From assembly GCA_910585385.1 (NCBI GenBank), contig CAJUDV010000007.1:10214-74213 (forward strand): a stretch of DNA of 64,000 nucleotides. Direction: 5' to 3'. Below the pieces are notes generated by a model that was given only the letters and a program-made list of their open reading frames with translations, was not told the DNA's origin and did not search any database. This DNA comes from an uncultured Oscillibacter sp. (GTDB taxonomy: Bacteria; Bacillota; Clostridia; Oscillospirales; Oscillospiraceae). The position numbers and the translations under genes are program-made. Shown here in pieces: positions 15,688 through 22,647 of the stretch (position 1 is the stretch's first letter; every line of letters begins with the position of its first letter).

Positions 15688-15724
15688 CCGCGTAAAATTC
15701 GTATTATATAGTCGTCATGAGGGA

Positions 15725-16267
15725 TTAGCCGAAGTACCGCTCCAGCAGGCCCTTGAAGGCCTTGCCGTGGCGGGCCTCGTCGCGGGCCATCTCGTGCACG
15801 GTGTCGTGGATGGCATCCAGGCCCAGCTCCTTGGCCTTCTTGGCGATAGCCATCTTGCCAGCGGTGGCGCCGTTCTCGGCCTCGACCCGCATCTCCAGGT
15901 TCTTCTTGGTGGAGTCGGTCACCACCTCGCCCAGCAGCTCGGCGAACTTGGCGGCGTGCTCGGCCTCCTCGTAGGCGGCCTTCTCCCAGTACAAGCCGAT
16001 CTCGGGATAGCCCTCGCGATGGGCCACGCGGGCCATGGCCAGGTACATGCCCACCTCGGTGCACTCGCCGGAGAAGTTGGCCCGCAGACCCTCCAGAATC
16101 TCAGCGTCCACACCGGCAGCGACGCCGACAACGTGCTCGGCGGCCCAGCTCATCTCGCCCTTCTGCTCACTGAACTTCTCGGGACCCACGCCGCACTGGG
16201 GGCACTTCTCAGGGGCCTTCTCGCCCTCGTACACATAGCCGCAGACCTGGCAAACCCATTTTTTCAT
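15725..16267 (-). CDS. Reverse rubrerythrin (N-terminal rubredoxin, C-terminal ferritin-like)
   Basis: The 180-residue protein begins with a rubredoxin-type iron site, Cys6, Cys9, Cys22 and Cys25, followed by a four-helix ferritin-like diiron domain (about 50-180) with the Glu and His ligands in GECTEVG, EYEEAEHAA-like and DEARHGKAF segments. This order is reversed compared with classical rubrerythrin and defines the clostridial reverse rubrerythrins, which reduce peroxide and oxygen as part of oxidative-stress defence. ATG 16267 follows GAGGAGG by 8 bases and puts the first Cys at position 6, as in the family. A 14-bp palindrome lies 100 bases upstream. Confidence 0.92.
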   Translation of the reverse strand: MKKWVCQVCGYVYEGEKAPEKCPQCGVGPEKFSEQKGEMSWAAEHVVGVAAGVDAEILEGLRANFSGECTEVGMYLAMARVAHREGYPEIGLYWEKAAYEEAEHAAKFAELLGEVVTDSTKKNLEMRVEAENGATAGKMAIAKKAKELGLDAIHDTVHEMARDEARHGKAFKGLLERYFG

Positions 16268-16366
16268 ATCAATGATCCTCCTCAAAAATATATAATGTTT
16301 GATTTTGGGAAATCTTTCCCCTTTATGGACTGGGTTAAGTATATCAGGATGTCCGGAGAAATGCTA

Positions 16367-16380
16367 GTTGCAATTGCAAC
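16367..16380. promoter_or_regulatory. Perfect 14-bp palindrome upstream of reverse rubrerythrin
   Basis: GTTGCAATTGCAAC is self-complementary, in the gap between the divergent rubrerythrin and coiled-coil genes. It resembles MarR/OhrR-type operators. A second inverted repeat, GGGAAATCTTTCCC (16307-16320), lies nearer the rubrerythrin start. Confidence 0.5.
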
Positions 16381-16432
16381 GATTTTTGAAATTGGAGAGA
16401 AATTTCATGGTTTGTTCAAACCTTGCGCGCCC

Positions 16433-16462
16433 TTGACAGAGGGGACGGCACCGCAGTATAAT
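16433..16462 (+). promoter_or_regulatory. Consensus sigma-A promoter of the coiled-coil gene
   Basis: TTGACA (16433-16438), 18-base spacer, TATAAT (16457-16462): both hexamers are perfect. Confidence 0.85.
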
Positions 16463-16476
16463 ATGGGGGAAATGAG

Positions 16477-16809
16477 GTGAGGGCAGTGTTGGACGAGAGA
16501 GACCTGCAAATGATCGCAAAATTACTGGGAGATCAGAAGAAGGAGATTATGGAAGAGACCTCCCGGATGCTTGTGGACCAGAAGACGGAGATCATGCACG
16601 AAGTGGTGGCCCTGATGGAGGTGGAGGTCCGGCCGAAGTTCGACCTTTTGGCGGAGAAGATGGATCTCCTGGCGGAGAAGTTCCTGCCGCCGGAGGAGGT
16701 GGAGGACCTGGACTCCCGGGTGGATGTTCTGGAGGCGGTAACGCGGCGGAACGTCCGGGAGATCGGGCGCATCTCCAAGGAGCTGGAGGACTTGAAAAGG
16801 GCCCAGTGA
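16477..16809 (+). CDS. Small coiled-coil protein of unknown function
   Basis: The 110-residue, highly charged protein contains two tandem helix pieces, DLQMIAKLLGDQKKEIMEE and MLVDQKTEIMHEVVALMEVE, then LLAEKMDLLAEKF and a final VDVLEAVTRRNVREIGRISKELEDLKRA. The heptad pattern predicts coiled coils over most of its length, interrupted by LPPEEVEDLDS at about 69-79. It is cytosolic with no catalytic motif. The start is GTG 16477 (GGGGGA six bases upstream) or GTG 16486. A perfect consensus promoter implies strong expression, which is notable for an unknown. I do not recognise a family with confidence. Confidence 0.7.
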   Translation: MRAVLDERDLQMIAKLLGDQKKEIMEETSRMLVDQKTEIMHEVVALMEVEVRPKFDLLAEKMDLLAEKFLPPEEVEDLDSRVDVLEAVTRRNVREIGRISKELEDLKRAQ

Positions 16810-16840
16810 GAATAGGAATGTCCGGCATCGGTATTGGTTA

Positions 16841-16873
16841 TAAAAAGGCCCCGCTCCTGTGGAGCGGGGCCTT
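16841..16873 (-). terminator. Terminator, stronger on the minus strand
   Basis: Perfect 13-bp stem (16845-16857 with 16861-16873), 3-base loop. On the minus strand it is followed by TTTTTA; on the plus strand by TTGCTG only. It may also end the coiled-coil transcript. Confidence 0.75.
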
Positions 16874-17249
16874 GCTGCTGTGCCTCCACCGGAGGCGGAG
16901 CGGTGTTTTGATTTGTCCAGAACTGCGGAAATTTGGCAGGGAAATCAATTTTGCTCCATAAATTTCCAAATCTCTATTGGAGCAAATACGATGCGCTCCA
17001 ATTCGGTTGACATAATTTTTATTACGTGGCGAAAGGCACATCAAAATAGATGCTTAAACGGCAAGCAGGATTTCCAAATCCAAGAAATTGATTTCCGTGA
17101 AATTTGGGGAAGGGCTCTTGCAATTCCGGCAGAAGTGGGGTAAAATGGGAGACGGAAACATAAATGCGGCAGGCCGCGGAGTGGTCGCAACACCCCACGG
17201 CCCTGTACGAGTGGATTGGTCACTCAGCACAGCAGTAAAACTGCACCAC
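16841..17249 (-). ncRNA. Candidate structured RNA, about 400 bases, family unknown
   Basis: No credible protein is encoded between 16810 and 17456. A minus-strand promoter (17256-17284) and a minus-strand terminator (16841-16873) bracket about 400 bases. Inside, a 12-bp stem (17172-17183 with 17191-17202) is complete on the minus strand through two G-U pairs, but would have two C-A mismatches on the plus strand, so it favours minus transcription. A 12-bp inverted repeat GGAAATCAATTT (16940-16951)/AAATTGATTTCC (17085-17096) spans it. The segment 16977-16986 can pair with either 16950-16958 or 16995-17001. I looked for RNase P, tmRNA and SRP signatures and saw none. Confidence 0.35.
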
Positions 17250-17255
17250 GGACCT

Positions 17256-17284
17256 ATTATACCTGTTTCGCGCTCTGTTTGCAA
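17256..17284 (-). promoter_or_regulatory. Promoter of the candidate RNA
   Basis: Minus strand TTGCAA (17279-17284), 17-base spacer, TATAAT (17256-17261). Confidence 0.6.
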
Positions 17285-17329
17285 GAGTGGCGGAAGAGGT
17301 TTTATGGGTGTGCGTTCGCATGATCTGAT

Positions 17330-17363
17330 GCGGTGTTGAGTTCAAGAACTCGGCACCGCTTTT
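17330..17363 (+). terminator. Hairpin with T tail upstream of the DUF5067 lipoprotein
   Basis: A 13-bp stem with two G-T pairs (17330-17342 with 17347-17359), CAAG loop, then TTTTA. It lies 94 bases before the next start, so it may be a leader attenuator or end an upstream transcript. Confidence 0.6.
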
Positions 17364-17456
17364 ATGTTTCCGGCGGACGCCCGGGGCGGGGAAAAATAAT
17401 CCTGCCCCGCTCCGGAGTTCGTTCGCCGGAAATTTTGACAAAGAGAGGTAGAAAGC

Positions 17457-18005
17457 ATGAGAAAGAGGATTGCGATTTTCACTCTGGCGCTGGCGCTGTG
17501 TTTGGGACTGGCCGCCTGCGGCGGGGAGACGGACGGAGCCGGACAGGAGCCGGCATCCGCCCCGGGGGAGACGGAGGAGACCGGTCCGGCGGAGGGCGCA
17601 GGCGGTGAGGGCGGAAGCGGAGAACAGGCGGGCTCCGGCGACCTGGGCGATTACCGTGTGGAGATCAAAGGCGCGGAGCTGACGGAGGACTATGAGGGAA
17701 AGCCGGTGATCGTCATCACCTATGCCTGGACAAACAACGGCGAGGATACCACCAGCGCCATGGTGGCTGTCGCGGAGAAGGCGTTTCAGGATGGGGTACA
17801 GCTGGAAAGGGCCCTTGTTATGAACGATGAGGTGTACGATTCCGGCGCCGGAATGAAGGAGGTCCGGCCCGGCACGACGCTTGACATCCAGTGTGCATAT
17901 GAGCTGACAAGCGAGACTTCCACGGTGGAATTTGAGATCACGGAGTGGATCAGTTTCTCGGACGGCGTGGTGACCATGGACTTTGAGCCCGCGGATTTGA
18001 AATAG
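17457..18005 (+). CDS. DUF5067-like surface lipoprotein
   Basis: The 182-residue product has a lipoprotein signal (LGLAAC, Cys21), then a Gly/Glu/Ala-rich flexible linker (about 23-60) and a single C-terminal beta-sandwich domain (about 61-182). The segment YRVEIKGAELTEDYEGKPVI followed by TYAWTNNGEDT is the DUF5067 pattern, seen in secreted proteins of Firmicutes with an Ig-like fold. The function is unknown; such domains may bind a surface ligand. It is followed at 34 bases by a small membrane gene commonly seen with it, in my recollection. Confidence 0.8.
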   Translation: MRKRIAIFTLALALCLGLAACGGETDGAGQEPASAPGETEETGPAEGAGGEGGSGEQAGSGDLGDYRVEIKGAELTEDYEGKPVIVITYAWTNNGEDTTSAMVAVAEKAFQDGVQLERALVMNDEVYDSGAGMKEVRPGTTLDIQCAYELTSETSTVEFEITEWISFSDGVVTMDFEPADLK

Positions 18006-18039
18006 CCGGATTACGTTGGAACAGAGAGGAATTGAATTC

Positions 18040-18384
18040 ATGAAAAGCTGGAAATTGGTATCGGGGATTTTATCCATTGTCCTGACCTTTTTTGTGCTGC
18101 TGCAGTCCTGCGCGGCCGGGGTGAGCAATAGCCTGCAAAACAACGGTGAGGTGGGCGGGAGCGCCGGAGTCATTGTCGCAATCGCGCTCCTGGCCGGCGG
18201 CATTACGTCGGTTGCCACCAGGAAAGGGGGCCGCGGCGGAAATATCGCGGCGGCGGTCATCTATGGAATCGGCGCGCTGCTGGGGTTCACTATGGCCGGG
18301 AGCTATACCGATTTAACGATTTGGGCAGGCTGGTGCCTTATCTGCGCCGCCCTGGCAATTGCGGCGCTTGTTCGGAAGCAGTGA
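18040..18384 (+). CDS. Three-to-four-helix small membrane protein
   Basis: The 114-residue protein starts MKSWKLVSGILSIVLTFFVLLQSCAAGV, then has helices near 43-60, 72-88 and 95-111. The conserved-looking SGILSIVL and LQSCAAG motifs recall a Firmicute family paired with DUF5067 lipoproteins, but no function is known. ATG 18040 lies 9 bases after AGAGGA and is preferred over the upstream TTG at 18016. It is followed by a strong bidirectional terminator. Confidence 0.7.
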   Translation: MKSWKLVSGILSIVLTFFVLLQSCAAGVSNSLQNNGEVGGSAGVIVAIALLAGGITSVATRKGGRGGNIAAAVIYGIGALLGFTMAGSYTDLTIWAGWCLICAALAIAALVRKQ

Positions 18385-18394
18385 ATCAAAAAGG

Positions 18395-18431
18395 AAGGAC
18401 ACCCGCGCGGCCGGCGCGGGTGTCCTTTTGT
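18395..18431. terminator. Bidirectional terminator
   Basis: Perfect 14-bp stem (18395-18408 with 18414-18427), 5-base loop, T-rich on both sides; serves the small membrane gene and the convergent EF-G paralogue. Confidence 0.9.
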
Positions 18432-18442
18432 GTTTGAATCAA

Positions 18443-20512
18443 TCAGCCCTCCGCCAGAGCCTTGGCCTCGGCGATGGCCTTTTCCTGGGCGGCCGGCGGG
18501 CAGTCCTCGTAGCGCACGAAGTGGAAGGTGAAGCTGCCCCGGCTCTGGGTCATGGCTCTGAGGTCGATGGCGTAGGTGCCCATCTCGCCCATGGGGACCT
18601 CGGCGGAGATCACCTGGTCGCCGTCGCCGGTGGGGTCCATGCCCATGACCCGGCCCCGGCGCTTGTTCAGATCGCCGATGACGTCGCCCATGTAGCTGTC
18701 GGGCACCGTGACCTTCAGCTCGCCCACGGGCTCCAGCAATACGGGGTTGGCCTCCGGCAGGGCGGCCTTGTAGGCCAGCTGGGCCGCGGTTTTGAAGGCG
18801 ATTTCGGAGGAGTCCACCGGGTGATAGCTGCCGTCGTACAGCACGGCTTTCAGGTTCACCACCGGGTAGCCCGCCAGGGGGCCGTGGACGCAGGCCTCCC
18901 GCAGGCCTTTCTCAACGGCGGGGAAGTAGTTCTTGGGCACGGAGCCGCCGAAGACCTCCTCGGCAAACTCCAGCTCCTCCGCCTCGGGATTGGGCTCAAA
19001 GCGGATCCACACGTCGCCGAACTGGCCGCTGCCGCCGGTCTGCTTCTTGTGGCGGCCCTGCTTCTGCACGGTTTTGCGGATCTTCTCCCGGTAGGGGACC
19101 CGGGTGGGCTGCAGCTCGGCCTCCACGTTGAAGCGGGTCTTGAGCTTGCTCACCAGCACGTCCACCTGCATGTCGCCGGCGCCGGAGAGGACCATCTGAT
19201 GGGTCTCGGCATTGTTGACCACGGAGAAGGAGGGGTCCTCCTCGTTGAGGCGGCCCAGACCCTGGGCGATCTTGTCCTCCTGGCCCCGCGTCTTGGGCAC
19301 GATGGCCACGGAGTAGCAGGGCTCGGCGAAGGGGATGGGCTTGAGGTTCACCACCTTGCGCTCGTCGCACAGCGTGTCGCCGGTTTTGATGTCCATCTTG
19401 GCGATGGCGCCGATGTCGCCGCAGGTCAGCTCCTTGACCTCGCTGTTCTTCTTGCCCCGCATGGTGTACAGGCGGCCCAGCTTCATCTTCTCGCCGGTGC
19501 GGGCGTTGACCATGGGCAGATCCGGGGTGATGGAGCCGGAGAGCACCTTTACAAAGGAGTACTTGCCGTACTGGTCGGAGACGGTCTTAAAGACAAAGGC
19601 GGTGGGCACGCCGCCGGGGGAGACCACAAACTCCTCGGCCTCGCCGTCGGCGCGGGTGGCCTTGTGGTAGTTGCCCTCGGCGGGGTTGGGCAGCAGGTCT
19701 ACGATGTTGTCCATCAGCATCAGGCTGCCCAGGCAGCTGACGGCGGAGCCGCACAGCACAGGGAAAAGGCTCAGGTCCCGCACGCCCTGGCGCAGGCCCT
19801 GGATCATCTCGGCGTAGGTGAAGTCCTCGCCGCCGAAGAATTTCTCCATGAATTCCTCGCTGGTCTCGGCTACGGATTCCTTGAGGGCGTCGTTAAACTC
19901 GGTGACGACCTCCTCCTTGTCGGCGGGAAGGGCGATCTCCGCCCGCTTGAGGTTCTGCATCTCATAGGCCCGCTTGTTCAGCACGTCGATGATGCCGGTG
20001 ACCTTCTTGCCGCCGTCCCAGATGGGCACCACGATGGGGGCGATTTTCTTGCCGAAGCGGTCCCGCAGGGAGTCGAAGGTGGCGTTGTAGTCGCTGTTCT
20101 CCTCATCGGTTTTGGAGATGTAGATGAAGCGGGGCATATTCCGCTCCTCGCAGTATTTCCACGCCTTCTCCAGGCCGACGGAGATTCCGTCCTTGGCGGA
20201 GCAGACGATGATGGCGGCGTCAGCGGCCCGCAGGGCCTCCATGACCTCGCCGGAGAAGTCGAAAGCGCCGGGGGTGTCCAGCACGTTGATGCGGCAGCCC
20301 TTGTACTCCAGGGGCGCCACGGCGGTGGACAGGGAGATCTGGCGGCGGGTCTCCTCGGGGTCGTAGTCGCAGACGGTGTTGCCGTCGGCGGCGCGGCCCA
20401 TGCGGTCGATGGCGCCGGTCATATAGAGCAGGCTCTCGGCCAGGGCGGTCTTGCCGCTGCCGCTGTGGCCCAGCAGGCAGACGTTGCGGATGTTCTGTAC
20501 AGAATAGCTCAT
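18443..20512 (-). CDS. EF-G-like translation GTPase paralogue (FusA2 type)
   Basis: The 689-residue protein has all five EF-G domains. Its GTPase signature is altered from classical EF-G: G1 is GHSGSGKT (about 14-21) instead of AHIDAGKT, and G4 reads ISKTD instead of NKxD, both typical of the EF-G-like subfamily that accompanies true FusA in Clostridia. Domain IV (about 480-600) and V are complete. It probably binds ribosomes in a specialised or stress role, not bulk elongation; no ribosomal-protein genes are nearby. ATG 20512 follows AAGGAG by 11 bases; the nearer GTG at 20524 has no room for a ribosome site. Confidence 0.88.
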   Translation of the reverse strand: MSYSVQNIRNVCLLGHSGSGKTALAESLLYMTGAIDRMGRAADGNTVCDYDPEETRRQISLSTAVAPLEYKGCRINVLDTPGAFDFSGEVMEALRAADAAIIVCSAKDGISVGLEKAWKYCEERNMPRFIYISKTDEENSDYNATFDSLRDRFGKKIAPIVVPIWDGGKKVTGIIDVLNKRAYEMQNLKRAEIALPADKEEVVTEFNDALKESVAETSEEFMEKFFGGEDFTYAEMIQGLRQGVRDLSLFPVLCGSAVSCLGSLMLMDNIVDLLPNPAEGNYHKATRADGEAEEFVVSPGGVPTAFVFKTVSDQYGKYSFVKVLSGSITPDLPMVNARTGEKMKLGRLYTMRGKKNSEVKELTCGDIGAIAKMDIKTGDTLCDERKVVNLKPIPFAEPCYSVAIVPKTRGQEDKIAQGLGRLNEEDPSFSVVNNAETHQMVLSGAGDMQVDVLVSKLKTRFNVEAELQPTRVPYREKIRKTVQKQGRHKKQTGGSGQFGDVWIRFEPNPEAEELEFAEEVFGGSVPKNYFPAVEKGLREACVHGPLAGYPVVNLKAVLYDGSYHPVDSSEIAFKTAAQLAYKAALPEANPVLLEPVGELKVTVPDSYMGDVIGDLNKRRGRVMGMDPTGDGDQVISAEVPMGEMGTYAIDLRAMTQSRGSFTFHFVRYEDCPPAAQEKAIAEAKALAEG

Positions 20513-20614
20513 AGTCGTTTCCACTCCTTATGTTTGATGCTGTCCTCCCGGCCCCGCGCGGCGGCGCGGAGCCGCGTCCCCTCCGGTCAGTAACCGGGAT
20601 AGCCCAATATGTGA

Positions 20615-20643
20615 ATTATACAACATTCCCCGGGCTAATACAA
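20615..20643 (-). promoter_or_regulatory. Promoter of the EF-G paralogue
   Basis: Minus strand TTGTAT (20638-20643), 17-base spacer, TATAAT (20615-20620), about 100 bases before the ATG. Confidence 0.6.
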
Positions 20644-20968
20644 CAAAAATTTCAGCACATTCCCCATTTTTGACGGGAGGGAGAAAAAGCGGGCGGATTT
20701 TTGGCGGGTTCCGGCAGGGCGGCAACATTTAGGTTTTCAACAATATCAGCCTGAAATAGTCCTGGAAGAGCGGATGTTTTGTGAATCTTCAGAACTTCAA
20801 CTCAGTTTTTCGCCACTTGCTGCCGTACGGGTTCATAGAGAGACAATTTCCGGCGCATTTTCCGCGGTAACCGGCAGCGGACAGGCTCTGTGCGGGGCGC
20901 CGCCGGATCACTCCAAATGGGCATTGAATGCCCTATAGGACTTTACCCCGTACTTCCGGCGGTTTACC

Positions 20969-20997
20969 TTGACTTTTTTGCCGGGATATGGTATGAT
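20969..20997 (+). promoter_or_regulatory. Promoter of the SCIFF locus
   Basis: TTGACT (20969-20974), 17-base spacer, TATGAT (20992-20997). Confidence 0.75.
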
Positions 20998-21062
20998 TTT
21001 CTCCGCTGAAAATCCGCCGCTCCCCGGGGCGGCGGCAAAAATCACAAGATGGGAGAATCACC

Positions 21063-21203
21063 ATGGAGAGAATCAAGACCCTTGAGACCCGCGGCCTGTG
21101 CGAGAGCGCCGAAAAGGGCGGCTGCGGCGAGTGCCAGACCTCCTGCCAGTCCGCCTGCAAGACCAGCTGCGGCGTGGCCAACCAGAAGTGTGAGAACAAG
21201 TGA
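21063..21203 (+). CDS. scfA: SCIFF ranthipeptide precursor (six-cysteine-in-forty-five family)
   Basis: A 46-residue peptide, too short for usual gene finding, with the family core GGCGECQTSCQSACKTSC (residues 19-36) and the C-terminal VANQ-C ending. SCIFF peptides are among the most conserved ribosomal peptides of Clostridia; a radical-SAM enzyme links Cys sulfurs to side-chain carbons of other residues. The maturase gene follows directly. This copy has seven cysteines: the usual six (21, 24, 28, 32, 36, 43) plus Cys13 in the leader part. GGGAGA lies 7 bases before the ATG. Its biological role is not established. Confidence 0.95.
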   Translation: MERIKTLETRGLCESAEKGGCGECQTSCQSACKTSCGVANQKCENK

Positions 21204-21214
21204 GTGCCCAGTGA

Positions 21215-21240
21215 AAACGCCGCCGTGGGGCGGCGTTTTT
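21215..21240 (+). terminator. Attenuator-like terminator between scfA and scfB
   Basis: A 10-bp stem AAACGCCGCC/GGCGGCGTTT with a 4-base loop and a T5 tail. It should let the short peptide be made in excess over its maturase. Confidence 0.75.
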
Positions 21241-21267
21241 CTGTGGTGCATCTGACAGGAGGTCAAT

Positions 21268-22647
21268 ATGGTACATCAATATCAGCTGGGCGGCTACAAC
21301 ATCGTCTTGGATACCTGCTCCGGCTCCATCCATGTGGTGGACGAGGTGGCCTACGACGCCATCGCCCTCTTCGAGGACCACACGCCGGAGGACATCACCG
21401 CCGCCCTGCTGGGCAAATACGCCGGCAGGCCCGACGTGACGGCGGAGGAGCTGCGGCAGTGCCTGGCGGACATCCGGAGCCTGAAAGACGCCGGAAAGCT
21501 CTTCACGCCGGACGCCTTCGCCCCCCTGGCGGGGACCTTTAAGGAGCGGTCCGGGAACGTGGTGAAGGCCCTGTGCCTTCACGTGGCCCACACCTGCAAC
21601 CTCAACTGCGCCTACTGCTTCGCCAGCCAGGGCAAGTATCACGGGGACCGGGCTCTCATGTCCTTTGAGACAGGAAAGCGGGCCCTGGATTTCCTGATCG
21701 AGCACTCCGGCCGGCGGCACAACCTGGAGGTGGACTTCTTCGGCGGCGAGCCCCTGATGAACTGGGACGTGGTGAAGGCTCTGGTGGCCTACGCCCGGAG
21801 CGTGGAGACGGAGCGGGGCAAGCGTTTCCGCTTCACTCTCACCACCAACGGAGTGCTCATTGACGGCGGCGTCATCGACTTTGCCAACCGGGAGATGGAC
21901 AACGTGGTGCTCTCCCTGGACGGGCGGAAGGAGATTCACGACGCGGCCCGGGTGGACTACGCCGGAAACGGCAGCTATGACCGTGTTGTGCCCAAATTCC
22001 AGAAGCTGGTGGAGGCCCGGGGCGGGAAGAACTACTACATCCGGGGCACCTTCACCCACCGCAACCCGGACTTTACGAAGGACCTCTTCCACATGGCGGA
22101 CGACCTGGGCTTCACCGAGCTCTCCATGGAGCCGGTGGTCTGCGCCCCGGGGGACCCCGCCGCCTTAACGCCGGAGGACCTGGAGATTGTCAAGGAGCAG
22201 TACGAGATTCTGGCGGCGGAGATGCTCCGCCGGAAGAAGGAGGGCCGTCCCATCACCTTCTACCACTACATGCTGGATCTGGAGAACGGGCCCTGCGTCT
22301 ACAAGCGCATCTCCGGCTGCGGCTCCGGCACGGAGTACATGGCCGTCACCCCCTGGGGGGACCTGTACCCCTGCCACCAGTTTGTGGGAGAGGAGCGCTG
22401 GAAGCTGGGTGACATCTGGGGCGGCGTTACCAACACGGCCCTGCGGGAGGAGTTCCGCTCCTGCAACGCCTACGCCCGCCCGGAGTGCGCCGGCTGCTGG
22501 GCCAGGTTCTACTGCTCCGGCGGATGCGCCGCCAACGCCTATCACGCCTCCGGCTCCATCCGGGGGGTGTACGAGGCGGGGTGCGAGCTGTTCCGCAAGC
22601 GCATGGAGTGCGCCATCATGATGAAGGCGGCGGAGGCGGACCTGTGA
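21268..22647 (+). CDS. scfB: SCIFF radical-SAM maturase
   Basis: The 459-residue enzyme has an N-terminal peptide-recognition region (about 1-90), the radical-SAM CxxxCxxC cluster site at Cys110, Cys114, Cys117 (HTCNLNCAYCF), the GGEP motif (FFGGEPLMNW) and a SPASM domain with a Cys series from Cys351 to about 450 that holds auxiliary iron-sulfur clusters. It should act on the neighbouring SCIFF peptide to form thioether links. AGGAGG lies about 7 bases before the ATG. Its TGA overlaps the start of the PLP decarboxylase gene, so the two are probably translated together. Confidence 0.95.
   Translation: MVHQYQLGGYNIVLDTCSGSIHVVDEVAYDAIALFEDHTPEDITAALLGKYAGRPDVTAEELRQCLADIRSLKDAGKLFTPDAFAPLAGTFKERSGNVVKALCLHVAHTCNLNCAYCFASQGKYHGDRALMSFETGKRALDFLIEHSGRRHNLEVDFFGGEPLMNWDVVKALVAYARSVETERGKRFRFTLTTNGVLIDGGVIDFANREMDNVVLSLDGRKEIHDAARVDYAGNGSYDRVVPKFQKLVEARGGKNYYIRGTFTHRNPDFTKDLFHMADDLGFTELSMEPVVCAPGDPAALTPEDLEIVKEQYEILAAEMLRRKKEGRPITFYHYMLDLENGPCVYKRISGCGSGTEYMAVTPWGDLYPCHQFVGEERWKLGDIWGGVTNTALREEFRSCNAYARPECAGCWARFYCSGGCAANAYHASGSIRGVYEAGCELFRKRMECAIMMKAAEADL

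Larger units (their letters stand above)
20513..21062. other. 550-base intergenic region with divergent promoters
   Basis: No gene is recognised. It contains the EF-G paralogue promoter at the left, the SCIFF promoter at the right, and a 15-base palindromic GGGCATTGAATGCCC (20919-20933) about 35 bases upstream of the SCIFF -35. The stretch 20650-20910 shows no coding or clear RNA signal. Confidence 0.6.

Noticed and set aside
16841..17284. Known RNA families (RNase P, tmRNA, SRP)
   Set aside because: The conserved signature sequences of these RNAs were looked for by eye and not found on either strand; it is left as an unassigned candidate.
18359..20593. Very long plus-strand open frame opposite the EF-G gene
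   Set aside because: It is a reading-frame shadow caused by high GC content; the minus-strand protein has all EF-G domains. The same holds for long frames opposite purL and others.
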